Assembly: GCA_037953625.1 (NCBI GenBank)
Contig: CM075656.1
Span: 75,411,001-75,475,000, forward strand
Direction: 5' to 3'
Source: Crotalaria pallida
Taxonomy: Eukaryota; Streptophyta; Magnoliopsida; Fabales; Fabaceae
Length of the DNA: 64,000 nt
Shown: positions 10,377 to 21,246 of the stretch, piece after piece
Layout: every line of letters begins with the position of its first letter
Numbering within the stretch: the stretch's first letter is position 1
Position numbers and translations under genes: made by a program
The notes under the pieces: model-generated
The model's input: only the letters and a program-made list of their open reading frames with translations
Database searches by the model: none
What the model was told of the DNA's origin: nothing

Positions 10377-10747
10377 CCAACCTAGTCATAAAACAGCTCA
10401 AAGGAGAGTATGGGGTAAAGGAGGCGTCTTTGATGTCTTGCAGAGAGAGAGCGTTCAAACTCATGGAAGGATTCAGAGTAGAAGGACTAGAACATGTCCC
10501 CAGAGCCGAGAACAAGTGTGCGGATGCCTTGGCCACGATTGGGAGCCAGGAGGAGGCGGGAGACGGGGAGAAAATAATAACATTTAGAAAGGTGCAGAAG
10601 GAAAGGACAGAAGCTGAGGAGAAGGAAGGGGCGAGTTGGAGAGATGATGTGATAAGACAACTGAAGAGTAAGATGCTGGTAAAAGCAGCAAGAGATTATT
10701 ACTTGGTGGGAAAGTGTTATACAAAAAGAATAATGAAGGATTGCTGA
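10377..10747 (+). pseudogene. Element A RNase H C-terminus, frameshifted
   Basis: The frame starts right after the LTR of element B (NLVIKQLKGEYGV) and shows the end of a Tat-type RNase H (LEHVPRAENKCADALATIG). It then runs through a charged spacer and is lost at about 10711-10713, where one base appears to be missing; the same protein continues in the frame beginning near 10714. Roughly 450 residues of pol expected between the RT fragment ending at 1866 and this point are absent from the window. Confidence 0.75.
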
Positions 10748-12186
10748 TGAGGTGCGTGACAGAGAAAGAAGGTAAGGAGAAAATGGACAAGCTTCATGAA
10801 AGCATTTGTGGACAACTTGGCCCAGGGTTGTACAGAAGACTACAGCGTGTGGGGATTTACTGGCCTAAGATGAAGGCGGAAAGCGATGCGATGCAGAGGA
10901 AATGTGTCCGGTGCCAAGAGGTGAAAGAAGAGGAAGAGGCGGGCAGGGTAGAAGAGGAGGATTGGAGGAACCCTCTGAGGAAGTTTTTGGAAGAAGGAAG
11001 TCTCCCTAAAGGAAAGGTAGAGAGTGAAGCACTAAGGAGAAAAGCGGAAAGATACTTTTGTGAAAAGGGGGAGTTATTCAAAAAGGCGTTCAATGGGGAA
11101 ATACTGAGATGTATAGGCGGAGATGATATTGAAAAGGTGTTAGAGGAAGTTCACAAAGGAGTATGTGGGCGACATCTAGGGGGGCGGAACCTACACCATG
11201 AGCTGATGAAGTTTGGGTATTATTGGCCCACGGTGAAAAGTGATGTAAGAGAATACAACAAGAGGTGCCAAGATTGTCAGAGACATGGAGATAGGATCCA
11301 CGCTCCGTCTGCACAAATGCAGGGGCTAGACACGCCTTATCCTTTCCACACATGGGTGATGGATTTTGTTGGGCCTATAGAACCGCAGTCAAGAGGGAAG
11401 AGATGGGTGTTGGTGGAAACAGAGCACTTTACAAGATGGGCTGAGGCGGAAGCGGTCACAAACGCTGATGGAGAAACAGTAGTGAAGTTCATAAAGGAGC
11501 ACATAATTTGTAGGTTTGGACTACCAAAGAGGATAGTATCAGATAACGGAACGCATTTCATAAATGAAAGGGTGAAGGACACATTGGCCAACTTCAATAT
11601 AACACATGGCAAGTCAACGCCCTACTATCCCCAGTCCAATGGGCAGGCGGAAGCGACAAATAAATTGTTGATTGGGATTTTAAGGAAGATGGTAGGAGAC
11701 ACACCCACTGATTGGAGCGAGTACTTGCCTCTTGCATTATGGGCGTATAGAACGACAAGGCATGGTGCTACAAAAGCCACTCCCTTTTCTCTGGTATATG
11801 GTGCTGAAGCAACGTTGCCAGCTGAGATCACAGTGCCTTCGCCAAGAATGATCAGTGGAAGAGAAGGGCGAAGGGAGATAGAGGCGGAACTCATAGAAGG
11901 AGAAAGGGACAAAGCAAGGGAAGAAATGTTGAAACATCAGAGGCGTGTGATGCTAATGTATGACAAGCTGGTGAAGCCTAGGATGTTCAGCGAAGGGGAG
12001 CTAGTACTCAAAGCCACGGATGCGGTTATGAGGAATATTCATGCTGGAAAATGGGCGCCTAAGTGGGAAGGACCTTATGTGGTACAAGATGCTCATCCCA
12101 ACGGGTATTGCTTCCTTCTCAATCCAAACAGTCAAAAGAAAATAGGCCCCTTGAATTTTAAATATATTAAGAAGTATTACCCCTAG
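10714..12186 (+). CDS. Tat/Ogre-type integrase, element A
   Basis: DNA integrase of the retrotransposon. The core has catalytic D, D and E in WVMDFVGPI, VSDNGTHF and NGQAEATNKLL; the H-H-C-C zinc site is HKGVCGRH...CQDCQ (about 11147-11285); the C-terminal domain has KWAPKWEGPYVVQDAHPNGY and ends KYIKKYYP, usual for this lineage. Upstream, at about 10790-10925, is a second copy of the zinc-binding module with its own preceding beta-rich segment; in it the second His is replaced (HESICGQL), so it is probably not functional. The frame is joined to the RNase H frame by a 1-base shift at about 10712. The upstream ATG is only formal: the protein would be made as part of pol. Confidence 0.85.
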   Translation: MLYKKNNEGLLMRCVTEKEGKEKMDKLHESICGQLGPGLYRRLQRVGIYWPKMKAESDAMQRKCVRCQEVKEEEEAGRVEEEDWRNPLRKFLEEGSLPKGKVESEALRRKAERYFCEKGELFKKAFNGEILRCIGGDDIEKVLEEVHKGVCGRHLGGRNLHHELMKFGYYWPTVKSDVREYNKRCQDCQRHGDRIHAPSAQMQGLDTPYPFHTWVMDFVGPIEPQSRGKRWVLVETEHFTRWAEAEAVTNADGETVVKFIKEHIICRFGLPKRIVSDNGTHFINERVKDTLANFNITHGKSTPYYPQSNGQAEATNKLLIGILRKMVGDTPTDWSEYLPLALWAYRTTRHGATKATPFSLVYGAEATLPAEITVPSPRMISGREGRREIEAELIEGERDKAREEMLKHQRRVMLMYDKLVKPRMFSEGELVLKATDAVMRNIHAGKWAPKWEGPYVVQDAHPNGYCFLLNPNSQKKIGPLNFKYIKKYYP

Positions 12187-13111
12187 AAGTAGATAAGAGC
12201 TAGTTCTTTGATTTTGAGAGGCACAAGAGACATATATGAATGCCTTGATGGAAGAATCATTTTTGTATAATATGAAGAGCTCTCCTTCTTGAATTATATC
12301 ATGAATCTATTGCCATTGCATTATGTTGAATTATTATTTCTTTTTTTTCTTTTAGTTATGAAATGATGAATATGTATGAATCGATACGATAGGGTAACGA
12401 GAGAAGGAGGAATGAAATCTAAATTACAAGATTAAAATCAAAATAGTAGTAATAAATTTGGAACACCCTGATAACGAAAGACGCATTAGTGGTAGAATTA
12501 GGAAATCCATAAGGACAGGGATGGGGAATGTGAAAATGTGCGTGCAAAAAGGGAAAACATAAAGTGTAAGATGTACAAAAAAAAAAGAAGAACGAAGATG
12601 AAGAGAACGTGTGCAAGAGCACAAAGAGAATATGTGCAAGAGCACAAAGAGAACGTGTGCAAGAGCACAAAGAGAATATGTGCAAGAGCACAAAGAGAAA
12701 ACGTGCAAGAGCACAGAGATAAAGAGTAATGTGCGTAAAGCACATAGATAAAGATTCGCACAAAACATGTGCAAGAGTGCATAACAAAAATCGGAAGGAA
12801 TGATGAGATGCTGCACCCCGGCTTCACGACAGATAAGGGATAAGTGGATAGAGGCCACCCCACTTGTCCTTCGGACCTACAAACACTAAGTGTTTAAGAA
12901 GATGCAAAAGATTGCAATAGATTGGAATAAAAGAGTGGCAAAGTGCACATTACTATTACTGCAGGTACATAGCAAAAACATAAAGTGTTACATCAACACA
13001 TCAAGTTCGTAACCTTACTTGGATAGCAAAAGGGAAAATATATAATATCTTAAAGACAAGAGCAGGCAAAATCCAAACACCATAAAATTTGTACAAAATA
13101 TTCTAAAAGCT
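12187..13111. other. Non-coding 3' region of element A between integrase and antisense ORF
   Basis: No conserved protein on either strand. A 23-bp minisatellite occupies 12600-12714 and produces long Cys/Ala/Leu-rich open frames on the minus strand that I regard as spurious. Tat/Ogre elements are known for tandem repeats in this position. Confidence 0.7.
12600..12714. repeat. 23-bp minisatellite, five units
   Basis: Five consecutive units of the form AAAGAGAAYRTGTGCAAGAG plus CAC. Units 1 and 3 carry CGTG and units 2 and 4 carry TATG, so the array looks as if it grew by a 46-bp double unit. Degenerate relatives (GTGCGTAAAGCAC, GTGCAAGAGTGC) continue to about 12780. Confidence 0.9.
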
Positions 13112-16100
13112 TCAGAACTGAATAAGGGAAGCAATGGAAGAGCGGGCATCTGAGCGGGCCTTTTCTGCAACTTCAAGGGAAGCAACCTCATCATCAACCA
13201 AGGCAAGACGAGCACGAGCATCAGCAAGCTTATCCTCAAAAGAAAGAACTTCTTGGAGAATAGTTTGACGCTTGGAGATTAGTTCGGTTTTAGCTTTTGC
13301 ATCCGCCTCCACAATAGTTGGAGTCAATGAAGAAACAATGGACTTCATATTATCATGGAGCCTCTGGAACCAGATACCATCAAAACCCAACAAAGGAAGA
13401 GAAGAAAGGTGCTGGAGGACGGTGATCAGTTGCCCTGAAAGTAATTCCTCAATACTGTGTGACTTGAACTGACGTAGCAAGTCAGCAAGAAGACGATAGG
13501 CGGAACAACGCAAGGGAAGCGGAAGGGAAGCTGGCGGAACGATTATATCATCATGAAGCGAAAGGAAAGAGACAACCCACTGGATTTCTTCTTGAGGCAA
13601 GATGGCAGAGAGATCAGGAATGAGATTACCTAAAAAAACAAACAAAAAAAAAACAACAAGTGTGAGGAGCATACAATGAATGAAGCAAATGATCGAAGAT
13701 ATGTGAACAGATGAGATACCAGTAGCTGCGAAAGATTGTTTATTCGCAATCAGCCTATCAGCTATGGCTTTGGCAGCAATGAAAGGATTTGTATCAGACT
13801 GAGAAGGCATGGGTACAGCAGGCTTTAAGGAATTAGCCAAGGCAACTAGAGTATCCGCCGAGGCAGCAGGAAATGGGGCAGCAACCACGTCAGAGACCAA
13901 TTCCACATGATCCTCTTGCATTCGATCAACTTGCAATTCCTCACCCTGCTCGACTTCCACAGAAACCTGCTTTTCTTGGGAATGGTCAACTTGCATAGGT
14001 CCTTGATCAACTTCTGCCATATTTCCTTGGGAAGAAGGAGTAACATGAGGAGGCGGAGTTAAAAAAAAAGGGGGGCAGAAAAGGAAAAGGGAAATAAATA
14101 TAAGTACAAGAAAGGAGATGAATAGATAAGTAAAAAAAATGGCAGTGCATAACTACCAGAACCTGGAGGCGGAGGGGAGGGACTAGTGGTAACATCCAAG
14201 CCTCGAGGCGGAGAGGGAGTAGAAAGCAACATCTGATTTATCTCACTAGAAGTATCAATTTGTTGCCTTTGACTACATGAACTGCCCAAAGGAGCAGAAG
14301 GTGTAGATGAGCTCTTCTGACAAGAGGAATGAGCATTCATGGGATTGGGAGCGGATGCAGGAGCTGGATCACCATCCAATACAACAACAGTAGGAGGGGT
14401 AGGTGCAGGAACTTCACCATCAGCAGAGGAACAATCACCTAAATCAACATGGTCAGATGTAGGAGTTGAAGAAGTAAAGCGAGAACGCAGGCGAAGCGAA
14501 ACCCTAAGCTGAGAATCTGGCGGGCTGGATGTGGCCGCCCGCTTCTGTTTTTTAGGGGGTGGGGCAGAAGCCTTTGGAGATGCAGAGGCGGAAGCCTTGG
14601 CCTTGGAAGCTTTAGCATTGGAGACTTTAGCTCCTTTGCCTTTGGTAGAAGGGGAAGCAGCATGTTTCCTCTTAGAAGCGGAAGAGAAGGCGGAGGAAGC
14701 CAATTCAACTGTGATTGAGAAAATGAAAAAAAGGGGGAGACAGCGAGGAGGAAAGAAGTTTTTCTTAAAAGATAGAATAGCATGAAGTGAAAAGAGAAAA
14801 CCAAAGAGGAATAGGATATACCTGTGAGAGCAACATCCTTTTTGGAAACCGGCGCATAATAAGGATCCCTCAAAGCAATCATCTCAGAGGGAGAAGGAGC
14901 ATTACTTTTAGTGGCTTCAAAGTTGCGTAAATGAGCAAGAACAGCATTGTGGTACATGACCCAGTCTTGGAGAACAGAACCAACCCGAGAGCGGGGAGCA
15001 AATAAAGCATCATCATAGGTAGGAAGAAGAGCAAGGGGCTTAATTAAAGTAGCATCAGCTATGGAAGAAGGGTCAACAGGATTAAGAGCCAGCACACAAG
15101 GGGCTTGATCAAAACCAAGCTGCCTTGCAACACGATCTGGCCTATACGCGTAAGGCCACAGAGCACCACCAAAAGACCCAAGAGCGTCCGTGATTACAAA
15201 ACCAGGAAGAAAGCGAGGAGATATGATCATAAGCCAGAAATCGAAAGTACCTTCAGTGCGCTTGGATGAGTTGTTCCGAGTGTTAAAAGATGACTCCAAG
15301 TATAGGTCATGAAGACCTTCACAGCCAGGAAGAAGGTTTGAAAGGAAAGGTCTGAACACAAAACAGTCTTCATTGTCAATAACATCAGAGAGAGATCGCC
15401 TGGGTTTTCCGTTGAACCAGCCAAAGACTCGCGGTTGAACAAGGAAAACCGTAGGATCACTGGAAGCCACAGGAGGAGTGGCTGTTTGGCGAATGGGACC
15501 GTAATCAAGGAAATGTTCAAAAAGAAAATACTGGATGAAGACCAAATCAAGGAAAGAACTAATGGAGAAACGACCGAAGGAAAGCCTCATCTGCTCTGCT
15601 GTTTGGTCCAAGCGGGCGTATAAGCGGCCCAAGTACATCGGTGCCAAAGGGAGGCGAATGCCGTTAACCAAAAGGCAAGCAAAGACAAATACGGCGGAAC
15701 TGACTGACTCCCAGGGTGGACCAGGAAAAACGAACCTGCTTAGCCAAAAGGAAACGAAGGTCGCCCTCTTCAAATCCAAGTCAACAGTAGGCCCTGGTTC
15801 GAAGCAACCGTTATGGACATCCCCATGGAAGTACCGAATCCATGTAGCGAATGTATACTTCAATGAGTCCTTCTTCTTGACTCTTTTTGCCTTTGGGATC
15901 AAACATCCAGTCCCTACTACCTTAGAACCCCCACTCATATTCGCCCTGCGACGTTCAAAGACGTCCCGAGAATGACGAGCGGACTGCCAGGTGGCCGCTT
16001 TGAGTTGTTTTGTCATCTCAATAACATCAGAGCTCACAGAATCGAAAGAAAGGGAGTGCTCTCCAAAGGCGGGGAGTTTGAGCAGTAGAGTGACATCTTC

Positions 16101-16710
16101 TAAGGTAGGAGTAAACTCCCTCCAGGAGGAAAAGAAAGTGTGGGTTGCTGTACACCACCGTTGTAGCAAACTCAAGATCTTCCGCCTTCCTATTTGAACC
16201 CAAGTAAGGAGAAACCTTAATGGCGGAAGCAATCCCAACTTGCTCAAGCACCTTGACGAAAGGGGAATCATGCACGAAGACATGGCTCACCCATGAGGAC
16301 CAGCCACTAGTACCAGAAATGCTACTACGAAAACAGGGAGAAGACCAAGGGAACTCTTCAGCTGCCAGACGAGAACAAAGCAAATAGGGGCCCACTTCGA
16401 AGGAACATTCACTGGGAATGGGGACAATTAACTTTGCTTCAACAGGAGAGACAACAGGGGATTGAGGGCCAGAAGAATCGAGCAGATTACCAGAAGAAGG
16501 AGGCTTCGCAAAAGGCCGAACAGGGATGGGAATCTCCGCCGAATCCCGGCGAGAACCACTGCTTGCGAGCTCCGCCCTAGGTGGAGGAAGTGAAGGGAGA
16601 GTGTGAAAGAGAAGGAGGTTTGGGATAGAGGAAAAGTCGCCAGTTTGCTCGCCTGATTGGGCAGGAGACATCGAGCTACTGTCAGGAGAAGAGGAAGAAG
16701 ACGAAGACAT
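13112..16710 (-). CDS. Antisense plant mobile domain (PMD) protein of element A, four exons, one frameshift
   Basis: Runs opposite to the retrotransposon. Exons: 16710-14822, 14708-14157, 14025-13720, 13629-13112; all three introns (113, 131 and 90 bp) are GT-AG and phase 1. Allowing for one extra base in the AAA at 16168-16170 (T-run on the coding strand), the exons total 3264 nt, i.e. 1088 codons including the stop. After a Ser-rich N-terminus the PMD is seen: VLEQVGIASAIKVSPYLGS, then in the other frame RWCTATHTFFSSW and the hallmark FTPTLEDVTLLLKLPAFGE, continuing to about residue 500. Then follow a Lys/Ala/Ser-rich, NLS-like tract (SKRKHAAS, PPPKKQKRAA) and a C-terminal coiled coil (ISKRQTILQEVLSFEDKLAD). 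PMD proteins are plant nuclear proteins linked to silencing and RNA handling, and occur in transposons; what this copy does is unknown. The start ATG is the first one before the Ser tract; the frame is open further upstream but without similarity. Confidence 0.8.
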
Positions 16711-16979
16711 GATGAAATTAGGGGAAATTGAAAATTTGAAAATGAAGAAGAAAAGGAAGGCGTCGTTGTAAATAAAGGAAATGAGGAGTAGGATGTGTAG
16801 GTGGCGCGAGTTTCGAAGCCTATTCAAACTAATGAGGAAGTGGGTAAGAGGATGGGAAGACGTGCGTAGGTGGTTTTGCAGCAAAGTGAAAACTGCAATT
16901 GGCAGTTCTCTTTCTCCCACGTAGCACGCGGAAACCCAGGGGCGGTGGCTGTTTTCCCTTTCCTGCAAAAAAGGGCTAT
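16711..16979. other. Upstream region of the antisense ORF, next to the 3' LTR
   Basis: 270 bp between the antisense start codon and the LTR. It must hold the polypurine tract of element A (AAAAAAGGG at 16967-16975, just before the LTR) and possibly the promoter or leader of the antisense gene. I see no convincing TATA box on the minus strand, so antisense transcription might start in the LTR. Confidence 0.45.
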
Positions 16980-17798
16980 TGTTGGGAACCAATTTATTTG
17001 GGCCAAAATAAGCACATAAATTGGTAGAAAGATGCAAAGGCCCAAATAAAGAGAAGAGAGAAAGAAGGAAAAAGCGGCCCAGTACGTGGGCAGGAAGCAA
17101 AGGATATTTGGGAATCCGCCCCTCATAGCTGTACACAAAGGGCAAAGTGGCCAGCTGGGCGGACGGTCCCTGGGAGCTTCTGAGGGCTGTGGCTGGAAGG
17201 CTCTGAGCGAGCTTTGCCCAAAGAGTGATAAACAACTCATGTGGACTTGCACAATGATCGGAGAATGAAGCTCTATGCAACAATAAGGAAATGGAGGGAA
17301 GCTAGGAGAAATAGGGTCTTAGGAAGTTAATCACTAAAAAAGACCTTTCGCTCTGCCTTAGGAAGATGAGCTTAATTTGACTAACTAAAATGGTACAAGG
17401 TGTAAGAGGGAGCAGAGAGAGAGAACGGTGCTTAATGGCTAAGCAAGGGGGTTTTACGAGGGTGACACTGACTAGTGAGGGAGTAAGAAAGCTTAAGAAG
17501 AGGAAGAGGGTAGGAGTAAAGGATCATCGAAAAAACATACAGAGAAGAGAGGAGAGGGATCACAACAAAAAAACAACACTAAAAAAAACATTAGAGCTAG
17601 AGAGGGAGAAGGCGGAAGAGGGGTGTGTTGCTAGAGGGACGTTCGCTGCCCTTCCCACGAAGATCATTGTGCAAGACTCGCTTACTCTCCCCTACCACAG
17701 GATCTCAGAGGCTCTAAACTCTCATCATCGCTCAATCTCTCAAGTATTACAAACCCAAAATCTCATTATTGTATCTTCCCATTTTTTGACCCCCAACA
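16980..17798 (+). repeat. 3' LTR of element A (819 bp)
   Basis: Begins TGTTGGGAACC and ends GACCCCCAACA, so the outer seven bases form a perfect inverted pair TGTTGGG/CCCAACA. It is preceded by a purine run and followed by Helitron-derived DNA that is known uninterrupted from the inverted copy at 21392-21593. No partner LTR is in the window. Confidence 0.8.
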
Positions 17799-18007
17799 CA
17801 CGGGAAGAGAATGTAATTTTACTAAGAATGTAATGCATACACTCAATGATAGTAATTTACACGAAAATGAACATCTTTAACAAATAAATAACATTTAAAA
17901 ATACCGATTTTTCAATACACCATTTTACTATAAACAACTCTTTACGACAAAAACACGAAAATGAGAATGCGGGACGACAGGCACGGGAGTGCCTGTCGGC
18001 ACGCTAG
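17799..18007 (+). mobile_element. Helitron 3' terminal region, plus strand
   Basis: Ends with a perfect hairpin (17975-17998), a 5-base spacer and CTAG followed by T, the standard Helitron 3' terminus. The whole segment reappears inverted at 21392-21593 with few differences. The left part has been displaced by insertion of element A inside a second, upstream copy of the terminus (the bases CACGGGA directly right of the LTR match the hairpin loop region). Element body and 5' end are outside the window or lost. Confidence 0.75.
17975..17998 (+). other. Helitron terminal hairpin
   Basis: Stem CGACAGGCAC paired with GTGCCTGTCG (10 bp, perfect) around loop GGGA, 5 bases before CTAG at 18004-18007. 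In Helitrons this hairpin acts as termination signal of rolling-circle transposition. Confidence 0.8.
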
Positions 18008-18631
18008 TAAAGATTAACATAACAATAGTATTTAGAATATTTTAGTTAAGGATAATTTAGCTGAGCAAATTAATTTTACTTTTTCCTTTCAAATTAATTT
18101 TACTTATATACAGATTACAATAAGGAAATAATGTTTTTGCATATAATTGATATTGATAAAAATGGAGCTAAAACTATTTTTTTTTTCAAAATAGATCTTA
18201 CTTTTTTTATGTTTATTTTGTACGTATTAAATATACTGGTTAATTTAAGTGGTCTTTCATGGACAATGGAAATGGGTTAGTTCCTTTTTCTTTAACATCT
18301 GTCATTTGGTGAAAAGGAAAAATTGATTTATTTCATGATATAGAAATTATTGAATTAAATTTTACTTTTTATCAATTAATTTTTTTCCCGCACATATCAC
18401 ATTGAGCATATACATGATATCATGCTTAAAAATATAAACTATAATTTAGATCTTACATCTATAGGCATATTTTGAACAAAAAATTTATATATATGGGCTA
18501 ATTTTAGCTGCCTTTCAAGGATGTGAGAGTTGGTTTATTTACTCTTTTTTAACATCATAGGTGTCAAAGGCAAAAATAGAGATTAATTTAATTTATTTCC
18601 GAGATATAGAGATTAAAAAAATATTTTTTTT

Positions 18632-18728
18632 CTTTACATGGGAGGTCTGGGACTAGAACCCATGACCTCGAGGAAGGGGAAATCCTAAGTGTCCCTGCAG
18701 CCACCAACTGGGCTGTCTTACGCGGACC
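18632..18728 (-). mobile_element. tRNA-derived SINE with target-site duplication
   Basis: On the minus strand an A-box-like AGCCCAGTTGGTGGCTGC (18697-18714) and a B-box-like GGTTCTAGTCCC (18649-18660) mark an RNA polymerase III promoter. The unit is flanked by the direct repeat AAAATATTTTTTTT (18618-18631 and 18729-18742), a perfect target-site duplication. A second member of the family is at 44029-44130. Open frames crossing it are meaningless. Confidence 0.8.
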
Positions 18729-18808
18729 AAAATATTTTTTTTCTCTTACATATAGTTTTTTCTTCACACATATAGCATAAGTTGAATATATAATTGATAG
18801 CATCATTG

Positions 18809-21240
18809 TAACACCCCATTTTCATAACTAAAAACTTGTTTGCGGAAAATGATTAATTTAAAAAAATAAATAAATAAACTTTATCATAGTATCTATTTTA
18901 CGAGAAATTTAAACGGAAATAAAATAAGTCCGAAATAACAAGATTATACTAAATGGTATCATTACCCAATATTCCTACAAACACAATAAATACTAACTAC
19001 CACTAAAGAAACTACTACTAAAATCCTAAAACACCTAATGCTAATTTCCAAGCTCCTCGTGGTTGAAGTCTTCCTCTTGTTCTCCTCCTGTATTCTCTAG
19101 ACCAGCAACATCTACACACGGCATCCAGTATGCAGGTACAAGTACCAAAAATTGCGAGAATAAGATACTATGCAGGAATAGCAAATCAAATGGATGTCAC
19201 AAACAATACAATAGTCAAGGCCATAGTCAAAAATAGCATTTAACATTTACACATATAAACAAATAATAAGTCATTCAATCATATCAAACACAATCATCTT
19301 ACACACAAATGATATATGATGCATGATGAGTGTTTTATGCGCTAGGATTCATCATGCACAATTAAATTATCTTTCATGATGTAATGCATGTGGATCCATA
19401 CACGACACATTATACCCTATTCCTCAAATCAAATCAAATCAAATAATTCGGTGCCCCACGCACAATCAATACTCATTCCAACCAAACTCCGTGGAAAGCG
19501 ATCGAGATGTACAAGTATCCTATAAGCTTATTCCACCTGGGTGCTCACAAGGAATTCTCTCACGATCATGATAATGAAAAGAGGTTGTCAGTGATCGCTT
19601 GGTTTGCTTGGCTATCCTGGTTCTACAGGCTGCAGCCTGGACCGCCACTGGACCACCTCGCCCAATTGACCCTCTAGACTCGATGTAAAACACCACCCGA
19701 TCCCTCCGCCATTTCCCGGAACACTGTCGTATCTTTCCGATCCCAAACCACGCATCCACTAAGACAATGTCACGATGCATGCTACTAACCATTCACAACT
19801 AGTTGTTAAAGTCTTTTAAACATTTTATTTATCTCTCATCTCAATCATAAATTATCTCAAATCAATTCAATCTCACTAACTAACTCTTCTAAGTGATTGC
19901 CTCCGGACCACCAAAACACAACACTATAAATTATTCCAATATTTGTCACTCAGCCGCACAATGGGTTGAGCAACATTAATCATCACTCTTATTAATTCAC
20001 TCATCATTAACTTCTCATATTTTTGGATTTTCATTATATTTTTAAGAATTTTACTTTCTCACTCTTTCCTCATCTTCCACTACTAACATTTCTAATTCTC
20101 ACATTCTAATTAATACATTTAAATTTTCAGTCTAAACTAACCTATTAATTCTAAGGGACTAACTATATTTCAAAAGTAAATTTCATATATTAAACACTAA
20201 TTCACTCATAATTCTTTCATTTCACTCACCTACTCAATAATTTCTAAAATCTCCTAAAACTTTCATACTCTCTACTAAAATCTTTCACAATCCTATATTT
20301 ATTTTATAAATCGCTCTTCTCATATTTACACTCAAACAAATACACAATATAATATACAACAAGATATACGATAACAAATAATAATATAAAAAATTAGGCA
20401 TGTAAACAATTATATATCAAGACCACAATAAAATAAATCAAGTCACATTTAGTCAAAACAACATTAAATCAATCAAGCAATTAAATTTCATGGGGTCATA
20501 CAATGACCATATATTATAACTTTTAGCTATGTCAGAGACATATTCATTCCGTGTGATCACACCCAATCGTAATGCGTTGATCATAAAATTCTTTCTTTCT
20601 CCTAACCATGCAACTTGTATCACTTCGCCATGTCTTTATGCTCAACCTTTTGAAGGTTGACGTTAAGGTCGGTTGACCTAACATCGTCACCATACCACAC
20701 AAAATCAAACAACAATCAACCTAATTCGCAAAGTCCAACTCAAATATGACAGTCAAACAACCCTTTAAACCCTCTTTTTTTATTTACACTAAGCCAATAT
20801 CAACAGTGGATTAGTGGTTTGACTCGTAATGTCATAAAAATATATTTTCAGTTATCCATAAAGCAAACTAACAAAATACCAATAAGAGATTATTCAAGGT
20901 CCGCTTAAAACAAATTTTAAATTTAAATACCAAAATGTAACGTAAACAACCAACGTCGAAATCAATTAAAACGAGTGCTTTAAAACTTTACGTACATCAA
21001 AACAAATTAAATTCGAAATATAAAAAATTGATAAGTATCAAGGTATAATATCCTGGGTAAGTTTTTAAATCAAGAAATCGATTAACAAAACATTTTTAAA
21101 ACTAATCGTTCGGCCTAATGGTTAATTTGACATTATCTTAATTAAAGCAACTAATTAAAATCATTAACAATAATAGTATAATTGAAATCAGTACTAAACC
21201 ATAATACAACTTATTTTTCAAAACAATAATAAAATCTCCA
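18809..21240. repeat. Possible truncated LTR or other repeat starting TGTAACACCCC
   Basis: TGTAACACCCC at 18809 is a start seen in several plant Ty3/gypsy LTRs. The following 2.4 kb has no coding potential, is AT-rich with one GC-richer patch (19530-19760), and I find no matching terminal end (expected ...GTGTTACA). It may be a solo or truncated LTR, but the right border is not identified and the call is weak. Confidence 0.25.
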
Positions 21241-21246
21241 AAACAA

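Larger units (their letters stand above)
10377..17798 (+). mobile_element. Tat/Ogre-lineage Ty3/gypsy element A, 3' half with antisense ORF
   Basis: Begins at the right edge of element B in the C-terminal part of RNase H, then integrase (stop at 12184-12186), a 3' region with a minisatellite, an antisense PMD ORF (16710-13112) and the 3' LTR. The arrangement pol - antisense ORF - 3' LTR is typical of several Tat-lineage elements. The 5' LTR lies left of the window. The right flank, CACGG at 17799-17803, matches the intact Helitron sequence found at 21580-21594 on the other strand, showing that A inserted in a Helitron terminal repeat; CACGG is the expected 5-bp target duplication. Confidence 0.8.

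Noticed and set aside
12419..12863. Three overlapping open frames of 120-144 codons on the minus strand, rich in Leu, Cys, Ala
   Set aside because: They arise from the 23-bp minisatellite, which is open in several frames at once; no domain.
15535..15975. Plus-strand frame of 146 codons
   Set aside because: Mirror of the antisense PMD exon; no similarity of its own.
16824..17283. Upstream extension of the PMD frame and a second frame inside the LTR (minus strand)
   Set aside because: The text before the Ser-rich start has no similarity to PMD proteins and runs through the LTR end.
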